Shown here: piece by piece, positions 37,208 through 48,378 of the stretch
Position numbering within the stretch: position 1 is the first letter of the stretch
Layout of the letters: the number at the start of each line of letters is the position of its first letter
DNA from: Xanthobacteraceae bacterium
Lineage (GTDB): Bacteria > Pseudomonadota > Alphaproteobacteria > Rhizobiales > Xanthobacteraceae
Direction of reading: 5' to 3'
NCBI GenBank assembly: GCA_030041005.1
Contig: JASHOR010000076.1
Coordinates: forward strand, 1-64,000
DNA: 64,000 nt
Position numbers and translations under genes: made by a program
Notes under the pieces: model-generated
Seen by the model: the letters and a program-made list of their open reading frames with translations, nothing else
The model's database searches: none
What the model was told of the DNA's origin: nothing

Positions 37208-38929
37208 GTGCCGGCGTTGGACCCAGCGGCGAATGCGTTTGACTTCATCGTCGTCGGCGCCGGTTCGGCCGGCTGCGTGCTGGCGGCGCGGCTGTCCGAG
37301 CGCGCGCACAATCGCGTGCTGCTGATCGAGGCCGGCAAGGATTACGCGCCGGGTTCCGAGCCGCCGGAAATTCTCGATATCTTCGCCGCCACCGCCTATG
37401 CGAATCCGGATTTCACCTGGCCGAAGACGACTGCGCGTTTTGCGCCGCGCCCCGGCAATGCGCCGGATCGCCGCCCGCGTCGCGTCTACAACCAGGGCCG
37501 CGTCATCGGCGGCACGTCATCGATCAACGGCATGGCGTCCCTGCGTGGTCTGCCGTCCGATTATGAGCATTGGGCGGCGTCGGGAGCGCGCGGCTGGGAT
37601 TGGCAAGGCGTGCTGCCGTATTTCAAGAAGCTCGAGACCGACAGCGACTTCGACGGTCCGTTGCACGGCAAGGACGGGCCGATCCGCTTGCAGCGCTACG
37701 GCGCGGATCGCTGGCCGGGTTTCGCCCGCGCCGTGATCGAAGCCGTCGAGAGGAACGGCTGGCGCGACCGCAAGGACCAGAACGCCGACTTCGCCGACGG
37801 CTACGCCGCGGTCGCCTATTGCCACACCGATACCAGGCGGATGGGCGCGGCATGGTGCTATCTGACGGCCGAAGTGCGACGGCGCTCGAACCTCGCGATC
37901 ATGGGCGAGGCCGAGGTCGAGCGCATCATGTTTGACGGCGCGCGCGCGGTCGGCGTCAGGGTCCGGCGCGATGGGTGCACCGTCGAACTGCGCGCGCGCG
38001 AGGTCATTCTGTGCTGCGGCGCGCTGCGCTCGCCGGCGCTGCTGTTGCGCTCCGGCGTCGGACCGGCGCGCGACCTTGCGGAGCTGGGAATCGCGATCGT
38101 CGCCGACCGTCCCGGCGTCGGCAAGCATCTGATGGAGCATCCCGGCGTGAACTTCGGCGCCTATCTCAAGCGCGCGGCGCGGTTGCCGAAAACGCTGCGT
38201 CGCCAGATGTTCGCCGGCTTGCGCTTTTCGTCCGGGTTCGACGGCTGCCCGCCGGGCGACATGTACCTGATCCCGTCGAACAAGGCGGGCTGGCACGCGA
38301 TCGGCGAACGGCTCGGCCTCATCATGCTATGGGTGAACCGGTCGTATTCGACCGGAGAAGTGAAGCTGTCGTCGCCTGACCCGTCGGGTCCGCCCGACAT
38401 CGATTTCAACATGTGCTCGGACCCGCGCGACCTCGAACGGCTGGTGGCAGGCGTCCGTCTGCTCTGCCGCCTGCAGGCGGAGCCCGCGGTGCAGGCGACG
38501 GTCGAGCAGGTTTTCCCGATCAGCTTCAGCGATTGGGCGCGCCGGCTCGCTGTGCGCAAGTCGATCAATACGCTGCAGACTTGGCTTGGCGCGATGGCGA
38601 TGGAGACCTCGCCGCTGGTACGGCGCTGGATGATCGACAAGCTGATCGCCGACGCGCCCACGATCGATGAACTCGCGCATGACGACCGCGCCTGTCGCGA
38701 GTGGATTCGCGGCGCTGTGCTCGGGCACTGGCATGCCTCGTGCACCTGCCGCATGGGCGCGAGCGACGATCCCGGCGCGGTCACCGATCCGTCGGCGCGC
38801 GTCTACGGCACCGACGGCCTGCGCGTCGCCGATGCCTCGATCATGCCGGCGGTGCCCTGCGCCAACACCAACATTCCGACCATCATGATCGGCGAGAAGG
38901 TGGCGGCGACGATTCTGGCGGGGCAATGA
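37208..38929 (+). CDS. GMC family oxidoreductase
   Basis: A 573-residue FAD enzyme, paralogous to that at 22156-23805. It shows FIVVGAGSAGCVLAARLSER, the signature GRVIGGTSSINGMASLRGLP, EVILCCGALRSPALLLRSGV and the catalytic C-terminus LGHWHASCTCRMGASDDPGA, where a His stands in GHWHAS. GTG start with GGAGGCGGAGGGG upstream. The substrate (an alcohol) is unknown. It lies upstream of a palindromic repeat (38944-39047) and the convergent Bug receptor. Confidence 0.92.
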   Translation: MPALDPAANAFDFIVVGAGSAGCVLAARLSERAHNRVLLIEAGKDYAPGSEPPEILDIFAATAYANPDFTWPKTTARFAPRPGNAPDRRPRRVYNQGRVIGGTSSINGMASLRGLPSDYEHWAASGARGWDWQGVLPYFKKLETDSDFDGPLHGKDGPIRLQRYGADRWPGFARAVIEAVERNGWRDRKDQNADFADGYAAVAYCHTDTRRMGAAWCYLTAEVRRRSNLAIMGEAEVERIMFDGARAVGVRVRRDGCTVELRAREVILCCGALRSPALLLRSGVGPARDLAELGIAIVADRPGVGKHLMEHPGVNFGAYLKRAARLPKTLRRQMFAGLRFSSGFDGCPPGDMYLIPSNKAGWHAIGERLGLIMLWVNRSYSTGEVKLSSPDPSGPPDIDFNMCSDPRDLERLVAGVRLLCRLQAEPAVQATVEQVFPISFSDWARRLAVRKSINTLQTWLGAMAMETSPLVRRWMIDKLIADAPTIDELAHDDRACREWIRGAVLGHWHASCTCRMGASDDPGAVTDPSARVYGTDGLRVADASIMPAVPCANTNIPTIMIGEKVAATILAGQ

Positions 38930-38943
38930 TTCTCTTTGTTCTG

Positions 38944-39047
38944 TCACGCTGAGGTGCTCGGCGCGGAGCCGAGCCTCGAAGGGCGACGGTCCGACCGCTT
39001 CGGCCGTATCCTTCGAGGCGCGCCTGCGGCGCACCTCAGGATAAGGG
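38944..39047. repeat. Palindromic CTGAGGTGCTCGG...GCACCTCAGG repeat
   Basis: GCTGAGGTGCTCGGCGCGGA opens the element and GCGCCTGCGGCGCACCTCAG closes it, with GAGCCTCGAAGG and CCTTCGAGGCGCG as inner arms. This long imperfect inverted repeat is a dispersed intergenic palindrome familiar from Bradyrhizobium-type genomes. It separates two convergent genes and may act as a bidirectional terminator (inference). Confidence 0.75.
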
Positions 39048-39076
39048 ACTGCGTGCAGCCGCTGGCGAAGGCGCCT

Positions 39077-40724
<1,648 letters not shown>

Positions 40725-40886
40725 CCATTTCCGGCAATCCCGGCATCCTGTCACCGAACTATTCGGATCAGGCGCCGCGCCTCACTGCGAGCCGCGCGCG
40801 GGTCTGCCGCGAGCGGTGAGATTTGGGTGGCAAGAATGTGGGCGTTCTGCCGGCGATGCCGGCGGAGCAAAAGGCGGAGAGCGGCA

Positions 40887-42218
40887 ATGAAGCGCAAGAC
40901 GCCGCGATGCGGCGCGGTGTGGGGCGTGACGGTGGCGGCTCTGGCGGCGAGTACGACGGCGGCGGCTGCTGCGCCGGTTCGATCAACGATCAATGCCGCC
41001 GATACCGCGTGGATGATTTCCGCGACCGGCCTTGTGCTGATGATGAGCATACCGGGCCTTGCGCTGTTCTATTGCGGTATGGTGCGCAAGAAGAACGTTC
41101 TTGCCACCATGGCACAAACCCTGTTCTGCGTTTGCGCGGGTTCGCTTCTGTGGGCGTTGTTCTGCTACAGCCTGACGTTTTCCGGCAATGGCCCGGTGAT
41201 CGGTACGTTCGACGCTGTGATGCTTCACGGCATTGGCGCGAATACCACGTCGCCGCTCGCCGACAACATTCCCGAACTCCTGTTCTTTGCCTACCAGATG
41301 ACGTTTGCGGTGATTACGGTCGCTCTCGTGGCGGGATCGGTCGTGGACCGGATGTGCTTTCCGGCGTTCGTCTGTTTCGCCGTGCTGTGGCTTCCCGTCG
41401 TCTATGTGCCGATCGCTCATTGGGTCTGGGGTAACGGCTGGCTGATGAAAGCTGGCGTTCTCGATTTCGCCGGCGGCACGGTCGTGCATCTCAATGCCGG
41501 CGTCGCGGGTCTGGTCGCGGCCCTCGTCGTCGGTAAGCGCTCCGGCTACGGCAGCGAGAATTTCTCGCCGTACGATCTTTCTATGGCGGTGATCGGGACG
41601 GGGTTGTTGTGGATCGGCTGGTTTGGCTTCAACGGCGGTTCGGCCTACGGCGCCGGTTCGCGCGCCGTGTTCGCCATCGTCGCCACGCATCTGTCGGCCT
41701 GCGCCGGCGCGCTCACCTGGATGGCCTTGGAATGGTGGATGCGGGGCAAGCCGTCGGTGCTGGGCATGATCTCGGGCGCCGTCGCCGGCCTCGGCACGAT
41801 TACGCCGGCATCCGGCTTCGTGCTGCCTTGGGAGGGCATCGTCATCGGCATCCTCGCCGGGGGGACCTGCTTGTGGGCCTGCACCAAGCTCAAACAGTGG
41901 CTCCGCTATGACGATTCGCTCGACGTGTTCGGCGTGCACGGCATTGGCGGCGCATTGGGCACGCTGCTGACGGGTGTGTTTGCCACCGCCGCGGTATCGG
42001 TCAGCGCCGCCGCGCCAGCGGGGTACGCGGGCCTGATTGACGGAAATCCCAGGCAGGTGCTGGTTCAACTCCTGGCCATCATCGTGACCTTCGCATGGTC
42101 GGGCGGAGCGACGTTCGTGCTGCTCAAAGTCGTCGGGTTGCTGACGCCGCTGCGCGTGAGCAAGGAGCAGGAGTTCGAAGGTCTCGATTTGACCCAGCAC
42201 GGCGAAGCGCTGCAGTAG
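40887..42218 (+). CDS. amtB: Ammonium transporter
   Basis: A 443-residue inner-membrane ammonium channel with a cleavable-looking leader (GAVWGVTVAALAASTTAAAA) and eleven helices. Amt signatures: GLALFYCGMVRKKNVLATMA, DFAGGTVVHLNAGVAGLVAA with a pore His, and DDSLDVFGVHGIGGALGTLL with the second pore His. Regulated post-translationally by GlnK, encoded 160 bases upstream. Start at MKRKTPRC (40887), preferred over an earlier ATG by its fit to the leader. Confidence 0.95.
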   Translation: MKRKTPRCGAVWGVTVAALAASTTAAAAAPVRSTINAADTAWMISATGLVLMMSIPGLALFYCGMVRKKNVLATMAQTLFCVCAGSLLWALFCYSLTFSGNGPVIGTFDAVMLHGIGANTTSPLADNIPELLFFAYQMTFAVITVALVAGSVVDRMCFPAFVCFAVLWLPVVYVPIAHWVWGNGWLMKAGVLDFAGGTVVHLNAGVAGLVAALVVGKRSGYGSENFSPYDLSMAVIGTGLLWIGWFGFNGGSAYGAGSRAVFAIVATHLSACAGALTWMALEWWMRGKPSVLGMISGAVAGLGTITPASGFVLPWEGIVIGILAGGTCLWACTKLKQWLRYDDSLDVFGVHGIGGALGTLLTGVFATAAVSVSAAAPAGYAGLIDGNPRQVLVQLLAIIVTFAWSGGATFVLLKVVGLLTPLRVSKEQEFEGLDLTQHGEALQ

Positions 42219-42291
42219 GACAGCGTGGTAACCTGCCCCGTGCCTGCACGAGCGTTGCAGGCATGTTCCGCTTTCCCCTTGCGGCAGAGGA

Positions 42292-43740
42292 TCAATCAAC
42301 GCTCGGCAGATTGAGGGCGCGGTCGACCAGCGCGGTGGCGTGCTTCCAGTCGAAATTGCGATAGACGCTCTGCTTGACCAAAAACGAGGCGCCGCCGTAG
42401 AACTTCTCGTATTGGGCGTGGCGGCTGCCGAACTCGGTGCCGAGAAAGTCCCAGATGAGACGCATCAGCGCAACGCGCGACTTGGCGTCGGACGACGCCG
42501 AGCGCATGTAGCGCTCGAGGTCGGCGGCGATCTCCGGATTGGCGAAATCGGCCGCCGAGGACGGCAACGTGATGAACGCCGAGCCGGCCAGCTCGCGGAT
42601 GGTTTCCAGCATGCGGCCGTTGAGCTCCGATTGCAGTGCCATTGCCGAATAAAGAATGACGATCGACGGCCACAGCACGCCGTCGCGGACCGGCGCCGCG
42701 GTCTCGTGGGCGAGCAGCATGGCCTCATAGACTGTCGCCAATGCGGCAAGCTCGCCCATCATGATCTGCACCGGCGGCGCCGCGGCGTTGCCGGTCATCT
42801 CGTTCATGCGCTGGGCGAGCCCGGCCATGAAGCGCAGCTTGGTGACGTAGCGCACCTGCGCCTGATGGTTGCCGTAGGCGTGCGACGGCGTCTTGAACCA
42901 TTGGTCGCGCGACAACTCGATGCTGCGGTAGATGAAGACGCGCTCCCAGGGCACGAACACGTTGTCGAACACCACGTAGCTGTCGCTCTCGTCGAAGCGG
43001 CTTGACAGCGGATAATCAAAACTGTTGCCGGCGCGGGCAAACGCCCGGCGCGGATAGAGCTTGACGCCTTCGGCGCCGACCGGCACGGCGAGACAATTGG
43101 CGTAATTCTCGTCGCCCGGCTGCAGCGGATGGATGCAGCTCAAATGGATGTAATCGGATAGCGGCCCGCCGGTGGCGAGCTGCTGCGCGCCGGCAATGAC
43201 GATGCCGTCGTCGCGTTCCTTGACCACGCCGGCGTAGAGTGTCGGATCGCTCTGCTTGTGCGCCGGCTTGGAGCGATCGATCTGCGGCGGCACGATCGCG
43301 TAGCTCGCGTAGATGAAGTTGTCGCGCATGAACTCGTAGAAGGCGACCGCGTTGTCGGCGAATTTCTGGTTGCCGCCGGCGGCGAGCACCTGCGGCGCGG
43401 CGGCATAGCCGGTGAAAAAGCTCGCCACGTGGTCGGGCGTGCGGCCCATGAGCCCGAAGGTCGCTTCCGCCCAGGTCTCGCTGAACAGTCGCCGGGCCTT
43501 GAGATCGGCGTGGTTCTTGGGAATCTGATAGGCGCGCCACACCGGCTGGCCGGTCTTGGGCGAGCGGAAAGTCATTCGCTCGCGCAAGGCCGGATCGGCG
43601 GCGACGTCGAACAGATTGGCGATCGAGCGCGAGGCCTCGCGGAACGCCGGATGCGCTGTCACGTCCTTGACGCGCTCGCCGTCGATAAAAACGCATCGCC
43701 CGTCCTTGAGCGAGCGGAGATACTCGGCGCCCGTACGCAT
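42292..43740 (-). CDS. 4-hydroxyphenylacetate 3-hydroxylase family protein (HpaB-like)
   Basis: A 482-residue FADH2-dependent monooxygenase of the HpaB / pyoluteorin-halogenase-neighbouring acyl-CoA-dehydrogenase fold. It begins MRTGAEYLRSLKDGRCVFID, and has RSPKTGQPVWRAYQIP, YASYAIVPPQIDRSKPAH, SSRFDESDSYVVFDNVFVPW and the C-terminal FGSRHAQYEKFYGGASFLVK. It needs a separate flavin reductase (HpaC), which is not adjacent. The aromatic substrate is unknown; the next catabolic genes lie further downstream. Confidence 0.88.
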   Translation of the reverse strand: MRTGAEYLRSLKDGRCVFIDGERVKDVTAHPAFREASRSIANLFDVAADPALRERMTFRSPKTGQPVWRAYQIPKNHADLKARRLFSETWAEATFGLMGRTPDHVASFFTGYAAAPQVLAAGGNQKFADNAVAFYEFMRDNFIYASYAIVPPQIDRSKPAHKQSDPTLYAGVVKERDDGIVIAGAQQLATGGPLSDYIHLSCIHPLQPGDENYANCLAVPVGAEGVKLYPRRAFARAGNSFDYPLSSRFDESDSYVVFDNVFVPWERVFIYRSIELSRDQWFKTPSHAYGNHQAQVRYVTKLRFMAGLAQRMNEMTGNAAAPPVQIMMGELAALATVYEAMLLAHETAAPVRDGVLWPSIVILYSAMALQSELNGRMLETIRELAGSAFITLPSSAADFANPEIAADLERYMRSASSDAKSRVALMRLIWDFLGTEFGSRHAQYEKFYGGASFLVKQSVYRNFDWKHATALVDRALNLPSVD

Positions 43741-43839
43741 CTGCTTCTCCCGGTCAAAGCGTGCTTTTAACGCGGGCGCGGCAAGATTGTCATCCGACGC
43801 TGGCGCATATCGCGCCAGCGCAAGAAAGCCGCCGGGCTC

Positions 43840-45489
43840 TCAATAGACGTCAGTATGGTAGCGGCCGCTCTTCCTGAGCTCGGCCAGGAAAGCGGTGGCC
43901 TGATCCCCTGAACGGGCGCCATGAGCCGCAATCACCTCCACGAGCGCGCGCTCCACGTCCTTGCCCATGGCGATCGCGCCGCAGACAAAGATATGCGCTC
44001 CCTCGGCAAGCCAGGCCCAAAGGTCGCGGCCGGCCTCGCGCATGCGATCCTGCACATAAACCTTGCCGGCGCCGTCGCGCGACCACGCCAGCGACAGCCG
44101 CGTCAGCACGCCGGCGGCCTGCATGCCCGCCAGCTCGTCCTCGTAGAAGAAATCGCAATCGCGGTGCTGGTGCCCGAAGAACAGCCAGTTGCGGCCGGGC
44201 GCCCGCGTCGCCATGCGTTCGTGCAGAAAGGCACGGAACGGCGCGATCCCGGTGCCCGGTCCGATCATGACGATCGGAACGGCAGGGTCGTCCGTCAGGC
44301 CGAAGCTTTGCGCGCGCTGCACGTAGGCCTTGATCCGTGCGCCCGACGCGATCCGGTCGGCGAAGAAGGTCGAGGCAACGCCCAGTCGCATCCGCCTGCC
44401 GACGTCGTAGCGCACCGCATCGACGGTCAGCGCCACCTTGCCGGCCCCAATCTTAGGCGACGACGCGATCGAATAAAGCCGCGGCTGCAGCGGATCGAGC
44501 GACTCGACGAACGCTTCCGGATCGGGCCGGATACCGGGAAATTTTTCCAGGGCGGCGAGCACGTCGAGGCTCTTGGCGTCGCCGTCCGGATCGCGCCCGG
44601 CGGCAAGGGCCTTCGCCTTTGTCCGTCGCTCGCCACCGCTGATGTAGGAGATAAGCTCGAACAGCATGTCAGGCGCGGCGCCCAGCGAAGCGTCGTCAGT
44701 GAGAACCTCGCGAAGGGAGCGGCCGGCGATCGGGAAATCCGGCGGCGCGCCGATGGCGGCGATCACCGCTTCGACAAGTGCAGGGTCGTTGGCGGGAAGG
44801 ATGCCGAGCGAATCGCCGACCGCATAACGGAGCCCGCTGCCGGCGATATCGAGTTCGATGTGCCAGGTGTCCTTGATCGAGCCCGCCTTGTTGAGCCTGG
44901 TGCGCGAAGTGAAAGTCACGTCAACCGGACGATCGCGCGTCGTACGGAGATTGCCGATCGGTTCGACTCTGCCGCCGTGCGCCGGTTCCGGCGAGGGCGC
45001 CGGCGCTATGGTCGTCGCTTTGCCGGGAGCCGGCAGCGTGCCGAATTCGGCAAATAACCCTTTCAACATCCGGGCGGTCTCTTTCCCGCCGGGGACACAG
45101 AGGTTGAGCCGTTCCTCGTTTCGCAGCGCAATGGCATTGGCGTAGTTTTCGCAATTGTAGCCGCATTGGCCGCAATCCTGCTGGCCCATGGCCGCCATCA
45201 TGCGCCGGCGCAGCGGCCTGCCGTCGGCAAGCTGCATCCGCTCGGTGAGCGGCATGGCCGGATCGTGCCAGGGGGCCATCCCGTCATCGCCGTCATCGAG
45301 CGGACCGCGTGCCGCGGGCCGTCCGGCAATGCCGCTCAATAGCGCCGTGGTCTCGGCCGGTGACAGCGGGCTGGCGCCGCCGTCGAGCGACAACAGGCCG
45401 GCGAAGAAGCCGTTGAGCCAAACGCGCTGTTCGGCCGTGAACGGCGCGTTGTCGGGAATGAGTGTCGGGATCGGAGGGCTTGCCGTCAT
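43840..45489 (-). CDS. Sulfite/nitrite reductase flavoprotein subunit (CysJ-like, FMN domain replaced by Fe-S domain)
   Basis: A 549-residue NADPH-type electron donor. The N-terminal third has a 4Fe-4S-like motif, CGQCGYNCENYA (Cys106, 109, 113) with Cys131 in LNLCVPGG. This is followed by the FAD-binding domain (RLYSIASSPKIGAGKVALTV) and the NADPH domain (MIGPGTGIAPFRAFLHERMA, VCGAIAMGKDVE). The flavodoxin-like FMN domain of CysJ is absent. It passes electrons to the reductase encoded upstream, which it overlaps by 4 bases. Last gene of the nirC-nirA operon. Confidence 0.88.
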   Translation of the reverse strand: MTASPPIPTLIPDNAPFTAEQRVWLNGFFAGLLSLDGGASPLSPAETTALLSGIAGRPAARGPLDDGDDGMAPWHDPAMPLTERMQLADGRPLRRRMMAAMGQQDCGQCGYNCENYANAIALRNEERLNLCVPGGKETARMLKGLFAEFGTLPAPGKATTIAPAPSPEPAHGGRVEPIGNLRTTRDRPVDVTFTSRTRLNKAGSIKDTWHIELDIAGSGLRYAVGDSLGILPANDPALVEAVIAAIGAPPDFPIAGRSLREVLTDDASLGAAPDMLFELISYISGGERRTKAKALAAGRDPDGDAKSLDVLAALEKFPGIRPDPEAFVESLDPLQPRLYSIASSPKIGAGKVALTVDAVRYDVGRRMRLGVASTFFADRIASGARIKAYVQRAQSFGLTDDPAVPIVMIGPGTGIAPFRAFLHERMATRAPGRNWLFFGHQHRDCDFFYEDELAGMQAAGVLTRLSLAWSRDGAGKVYVQDRMREAGRDLWAWLAEGAHIFVCGAIAMGKDVERALVEVIAAHGARSGDQATAFLAELRKSGRYHTDVY

Positions 45490-47345
45490 TCGCCGCCCTG
45501 CTGCGCGACGAGATTTTTGAGCGCATCGATCTCATGCCGGCGTGCGAAGGCGAGAAAGCTCTCATCTGCCGAGGCGCGGTTGTTCAGATAGGCCTTGAGA
45601 ATGCGCTCGACGATTTTCGGCGCATCATCCGCCTTGACGTCGTGAAACAGCTCACGGCCGCACTGTGCATCGGGGCCGAAGCCGCCACCGACATGGATGC
45701 GGTATCCCTCGACCTGGTCGCCTTCGTCGGACACTTGGACCTTGGTTCCCAACAGGCCGATGTCGCCGATGTAATGCTGCGCGCAGGAATTGGGGCAACC
45801 GGTGAGATGGATGTTGATCGGGCTGTCGAGCGTAACGCGGGATTCGCACCACCGCGCTATGGCCTCGGCGTGACGCTTGGTATCGGACATGGCGAGACGA
45901 CAACCGGCATTGCCGGTGCAGGCGACCAGGCCGGCGCGGATCGAGGTCGCCTTGGTTGAAAGTCCGAGCGCGGCGATGGCCGCTGCGGCGTCATCCAAAC
46001 GCGCAGCGGCGACACCGGAGATCAGCAGGTTCTGCCACACCGTGAGCCGGATATCGCCGTCGCCGAAATCCGTCGCAATTCTTCCCAGCGCGCGCATCTG
46101 CTCGGCGGTGAGCTTGCCTACGGGCAGTGCGACCCCGATCCAGAAAAGCCCCGCTTGTTTCTGCGGACGCACTCCGACATGGGCGAGGCGGTCGAATGCG
46201 GGCCGCGGGGTGACGGCCTCCGCCGGCGCGCGCACCAGCTTGTCCGTCAACCTCTCTTCCACCGCCGCGAGGAATTTCTCGAAGCCCCATGCGTCGAGGA
46301 GGTATTTGAGGCGCGCCTTGGCGCGATCGGTACGGTCGCCGTGATCGATGAACACCCGCACGACCGCATCGGCCACCTTGGTTGCGTCCTCGGGTTTGAC
46401 GAGCACGCCGGTATTGCGTGCGAAATCCTTATGGCCGGTGATGCCGCCGAGCATGAGCCGGAACCAAACGCCGGGCTCCAGGCCAAACCCTTCCTTCACC
46501 GCGACGGCCGCAAAGCCGATGTCGTTGGTATCCTCCAGGACCGGGATGGTGCCGCCGCCGTCAAAGCCGACGTTGAATTTGCGCGGGATTCCAAACAATG
46601 AACGATCGTTGAGGATGTGAAAATGCCACGCGCGGGCGTACGGGCGCGTGTCGATCAGCTCTTGCGGGTCGATGCCCGCCGTCGGCGTGCCGGTGACGTT
46701 GCGGATGTTGTCGGCTCCGGAACCGCGTGAGCACAGGCCGAGGTCCTGGATCGCCTCCACCACGGCGACAGCGTTCTTTGGTGCGATTTCGCGCATCTGC
46801 AGATTGGCGCGGGTGGTCACGTGGGCGTAACCGCCGGCGTAGCGCTCGGCGAGTGCGGCGAGGCCGGCGAACTGCCAAGCGTTGAGGATGCCATTGGGGA
46901 TGCGGAGTCGGCACATATAGGATTTTTGCGCCGGCGCGCAGTAGAACAGGCCGAAATACCGCCAACGGAAATTGTCGTCGGCCTTCGGCGCCTCGTTCTT
47001 CGCGGCTTGCGCTTTCAGTTTCTCGTAGCCATCGAGCGGATTGAGCTCGCGCTTGAATTTTTCCGGATCGGAAAGCTTGCCGCCTGATTTGATGACACGA
47101 TCCTGCGCCTGCCATGCAGCGGCGTCCGGGCCAACGGGCGCAGCAGACGCTGCCGCGGCCGATGCCGAGGCAGCAGCGTTACCATTCGCGAAGCGCGTAC
47201 CTTTCGCGATCTGCAGACCGGCTACGAAGCCTTCGAGATACCGCTTCTGTTCCGGCTCGAAATCTTCCGGCATGCCCTGTTCCGCTGCTGTCCGGTCGTC
47301 ATTGCCCCGCGGCGGCAAGGAACGAATGAGCGGGCGGTCATTCAT
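45486..47345 (-). CDS. Ferredoxin-type nitrite/sulfite reductase
   Basis: A 619-residue siroheme / 4Fe-4S enzyme. Two nitrite/sulfite reductase ferredoxin-like half domains flank the cluster motif LVACTGNAGCRLAMSDTKRH (Cys-x5-Cys) and INIHLTGCPNSCAQHYIGDI (Cys-x3-Cys). An Ala-rich linker follows the N-terminus. The nitrite transporter upstream and the nearby nitrogen genes favour nitrite over sulfite, but the two are not separable by sequence reading alone. Start at MNDRPLIRSL overlaps the transporter stop (ATGA); the frame is open upstream only as an antisense artefact. Confidence 0.9.
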   Translation of the reverse strand: MNDRPLIRSLPPRGNDDRTAAEQGMPEDFEPEQKRYLEGFVAGLQIAKGTRFANGNAAASASAAAASAAPVGPDAAAWQAQDRVIKSGGKLSDPEKFKRELNPLDGYEKLKAQAAKNEAPKADDNFRWRYFGLFYCAPAQKSYMCRLRIPNGILNAWQFAGLAALAERYAGGYAHVTTRANLQMREIAPKNAVAVVEAIQDLGLCSRGSGADNIRNVTGTPTAGIDPQELIDTRPYARAWHFHILNDRSLFGIPRKFNVGFDGGGTIPVLEDTNDIGFAAVAVKEGFGLEPGVWFRLMLGGITGHKDFARNTGVLVKPEDATKVADAVVRVFIDHGDRTDRAKARLKYLLDAWGFEKFLAAVEERLTDKLVRAPAEAVTPRPAFDRLAHVGVRPQKQAGLFWIGVALPVGKLTAEQMRALGRIATDFGDGDIRLTVWQNLLISGVAAARLDDAAAAIAALGLSTKATSIRAGLVACTGNAGCRLAMSDTKRHAEAIARWCESRVTLDSPINIHLTGCPNSCAQHYIGDIGLLGTKVQVSDEGDQVEGYRIHVGGGFGPDAQCGRELFHDVKADDAPKIVERILKAYLNNRASADESFLAFARRHEIDALKNLVAQQGGE

Positions 47346-48181
47346 TCCGCGAGCACGGGAGCCGGCGTGGGCGCGAGGACGTCCGTTGAACTGAGCTTGG
47401 GCTTGTAGGTCATGTAAATGGCGAGTCCGGTGAACGTGAAACCACCGACCAAATTGCCCAGCGTCACCGGAATTTGATTCCACAGCCACCACTGGCCGAC
47501 CGTGACCTTCGCGCCCATCATCATCCCGGTGGGGATGATGAACATGTTGACGACCGAGTGTTCGAAGCCCTGCGCGAAGAACATGAAGATCGGCATCCAC
47601 AAGGCGGCGAGCTTGCCGACCGTCGACGTCGTGGTCATGGCGAGCACAAGCGCGAGACAGACCATCCAGTTGCACAGCATCGCCTTGACGAATGCAGTGA
47701 CCATCCCGGCGAAGCCGATGGCGGAATAGGCAAGCGTCTTGGCTTCGGCGATCTGCACGATGCGGGCGGCGACTCCGGTTGGCGGGGCGGTTCCCATGTT
47801 GGTCAGCACCACCGCCAGCAGCGCGCCGTAGGCGAGGGCGCCGATCAAATTGCCGATGAACACCCAACCCCAGTTGGCCAGCACGGCTCCGGCGCTGGCC
47901 TCGCGATCGAGCCACGGCAGCGGGACCAGCGCGAAGCTGCCGGTGATCAACTCGAGCCCGAGCAGCACGATGATGCCGATGCCGACCGGAAAGACGAGTG
48001 CGCCGACGAACGGTTGGCCGGTCTGCACCGCGCCCGTCAGTGCAAGGCTCGTGGCAATGCCGAGAATGGCGCCCGATAACATGCTGCGGATGAGAATGTC
48101 TGACGGCACCAGCGCCAGCTTCCGCCTGCCGGTTTCGACCATTGCGCACGCGACATCAGCGGGCTGCACGTAATCCATCAT
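47342..48181 (-). CDS. Formate/nitrite transporter family protein (NirC-like)
   Basis: A 279-residue pentameric channel protein with six helices. FNT signatures are SMLSGAILGIATSLALTGAV, GLELITGSFALVPLPWLD and AMLCNWMVCLALVLAMTTTS; the pore His lies in FFAQGFEHSVVNMFIIPTGM. Operon position ahead of the siroheme reductase argues for nitrite. Two consecutive ATGs (48181, 48178) follow GAGGAGAG; the first is used. Confidence 0.92.
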   Translation of the reverse strand: MMDYVQPADVACAMVETGRRKLALVPSDILIRSMLSGAILGIATSLALTGAVQTGQPFVGALVFPVGIGIIVLLGLELITGSFALVPLPWLDREASAGAVLANWGWVFIGNLIGALAYGALLAVVLTNMGTAPPTGVAARIVQIAEAKTLAYSAIGFAGMVTAFVKAMLCNWMVCLALVLAMTTTSTVGKLAALWMPIFMFFAQGFEHSVVNMFIIPTGMMMGAKVTVGQWWLWNQIPVTLGNLVGGFTFTGLAIYMTYKPKLSSTDVLAPTPAPVLAE

Positions 48182-48203
48182 GGCTCTCCTCGATGGCTGC
48201 ACG

Positions 48204-48229
48204 AATCCCGCTTTTCAAGATGCGTGCCA
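48204..48229 (-). promoter_or_regulatory. Candidate sigma-54 promoter of the nitrite reductase operon
   Basis: The minus strand reads TGGCACGCATCTTGAAAAG: TGGCACG (-24) and TTGAA (-12) at consensus spacing, with one mismatch (GA instead of GC at -12). The transcript would start about 20 bases before the transporter ATG at 48181. Sigma-54/NtrC control is usual for assimilatory nitrite genes. Confidence 0.45.
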
Positions 48230-48335
48230 TCGCGGGGCAAACTCAAACAGCTAAATTTTGTAATGACTTACGCTGTTAGGGGAGGATGCCGTAAGAGCTG
48301 GTTATGCCTGCTTTCAGCGCAACTCGCCGCGTCAT

Positions 48336-48350
48336 TGTGCAGTGCACAAA
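48336..48350. promoter_or_regulatory. Palindrome TTGTGCA-G-TGCACAA
   Basis: Perfect 7-1-7 inverted repeat about 120-135 bases upstream of the candidate sigma-54 site, a usual distance for an enhancer-binding-protein site. It lies in the 197-base gap between EutA and the nitrite operon. The regulator is unknown; it does not match the NtrC consensus well. Confidence 0.4.
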
Positions 48351-48378
48351 AGATGCGCAGCCGATGCTTGCATCGTCA

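Noticed and set aside
45486-48149. N-terminal extension of the nitrite reductase frame to 887 aa
   Set aside because: The first 268 residues lie across the transporter gene on the same strand; homologues start at MNDRPL.
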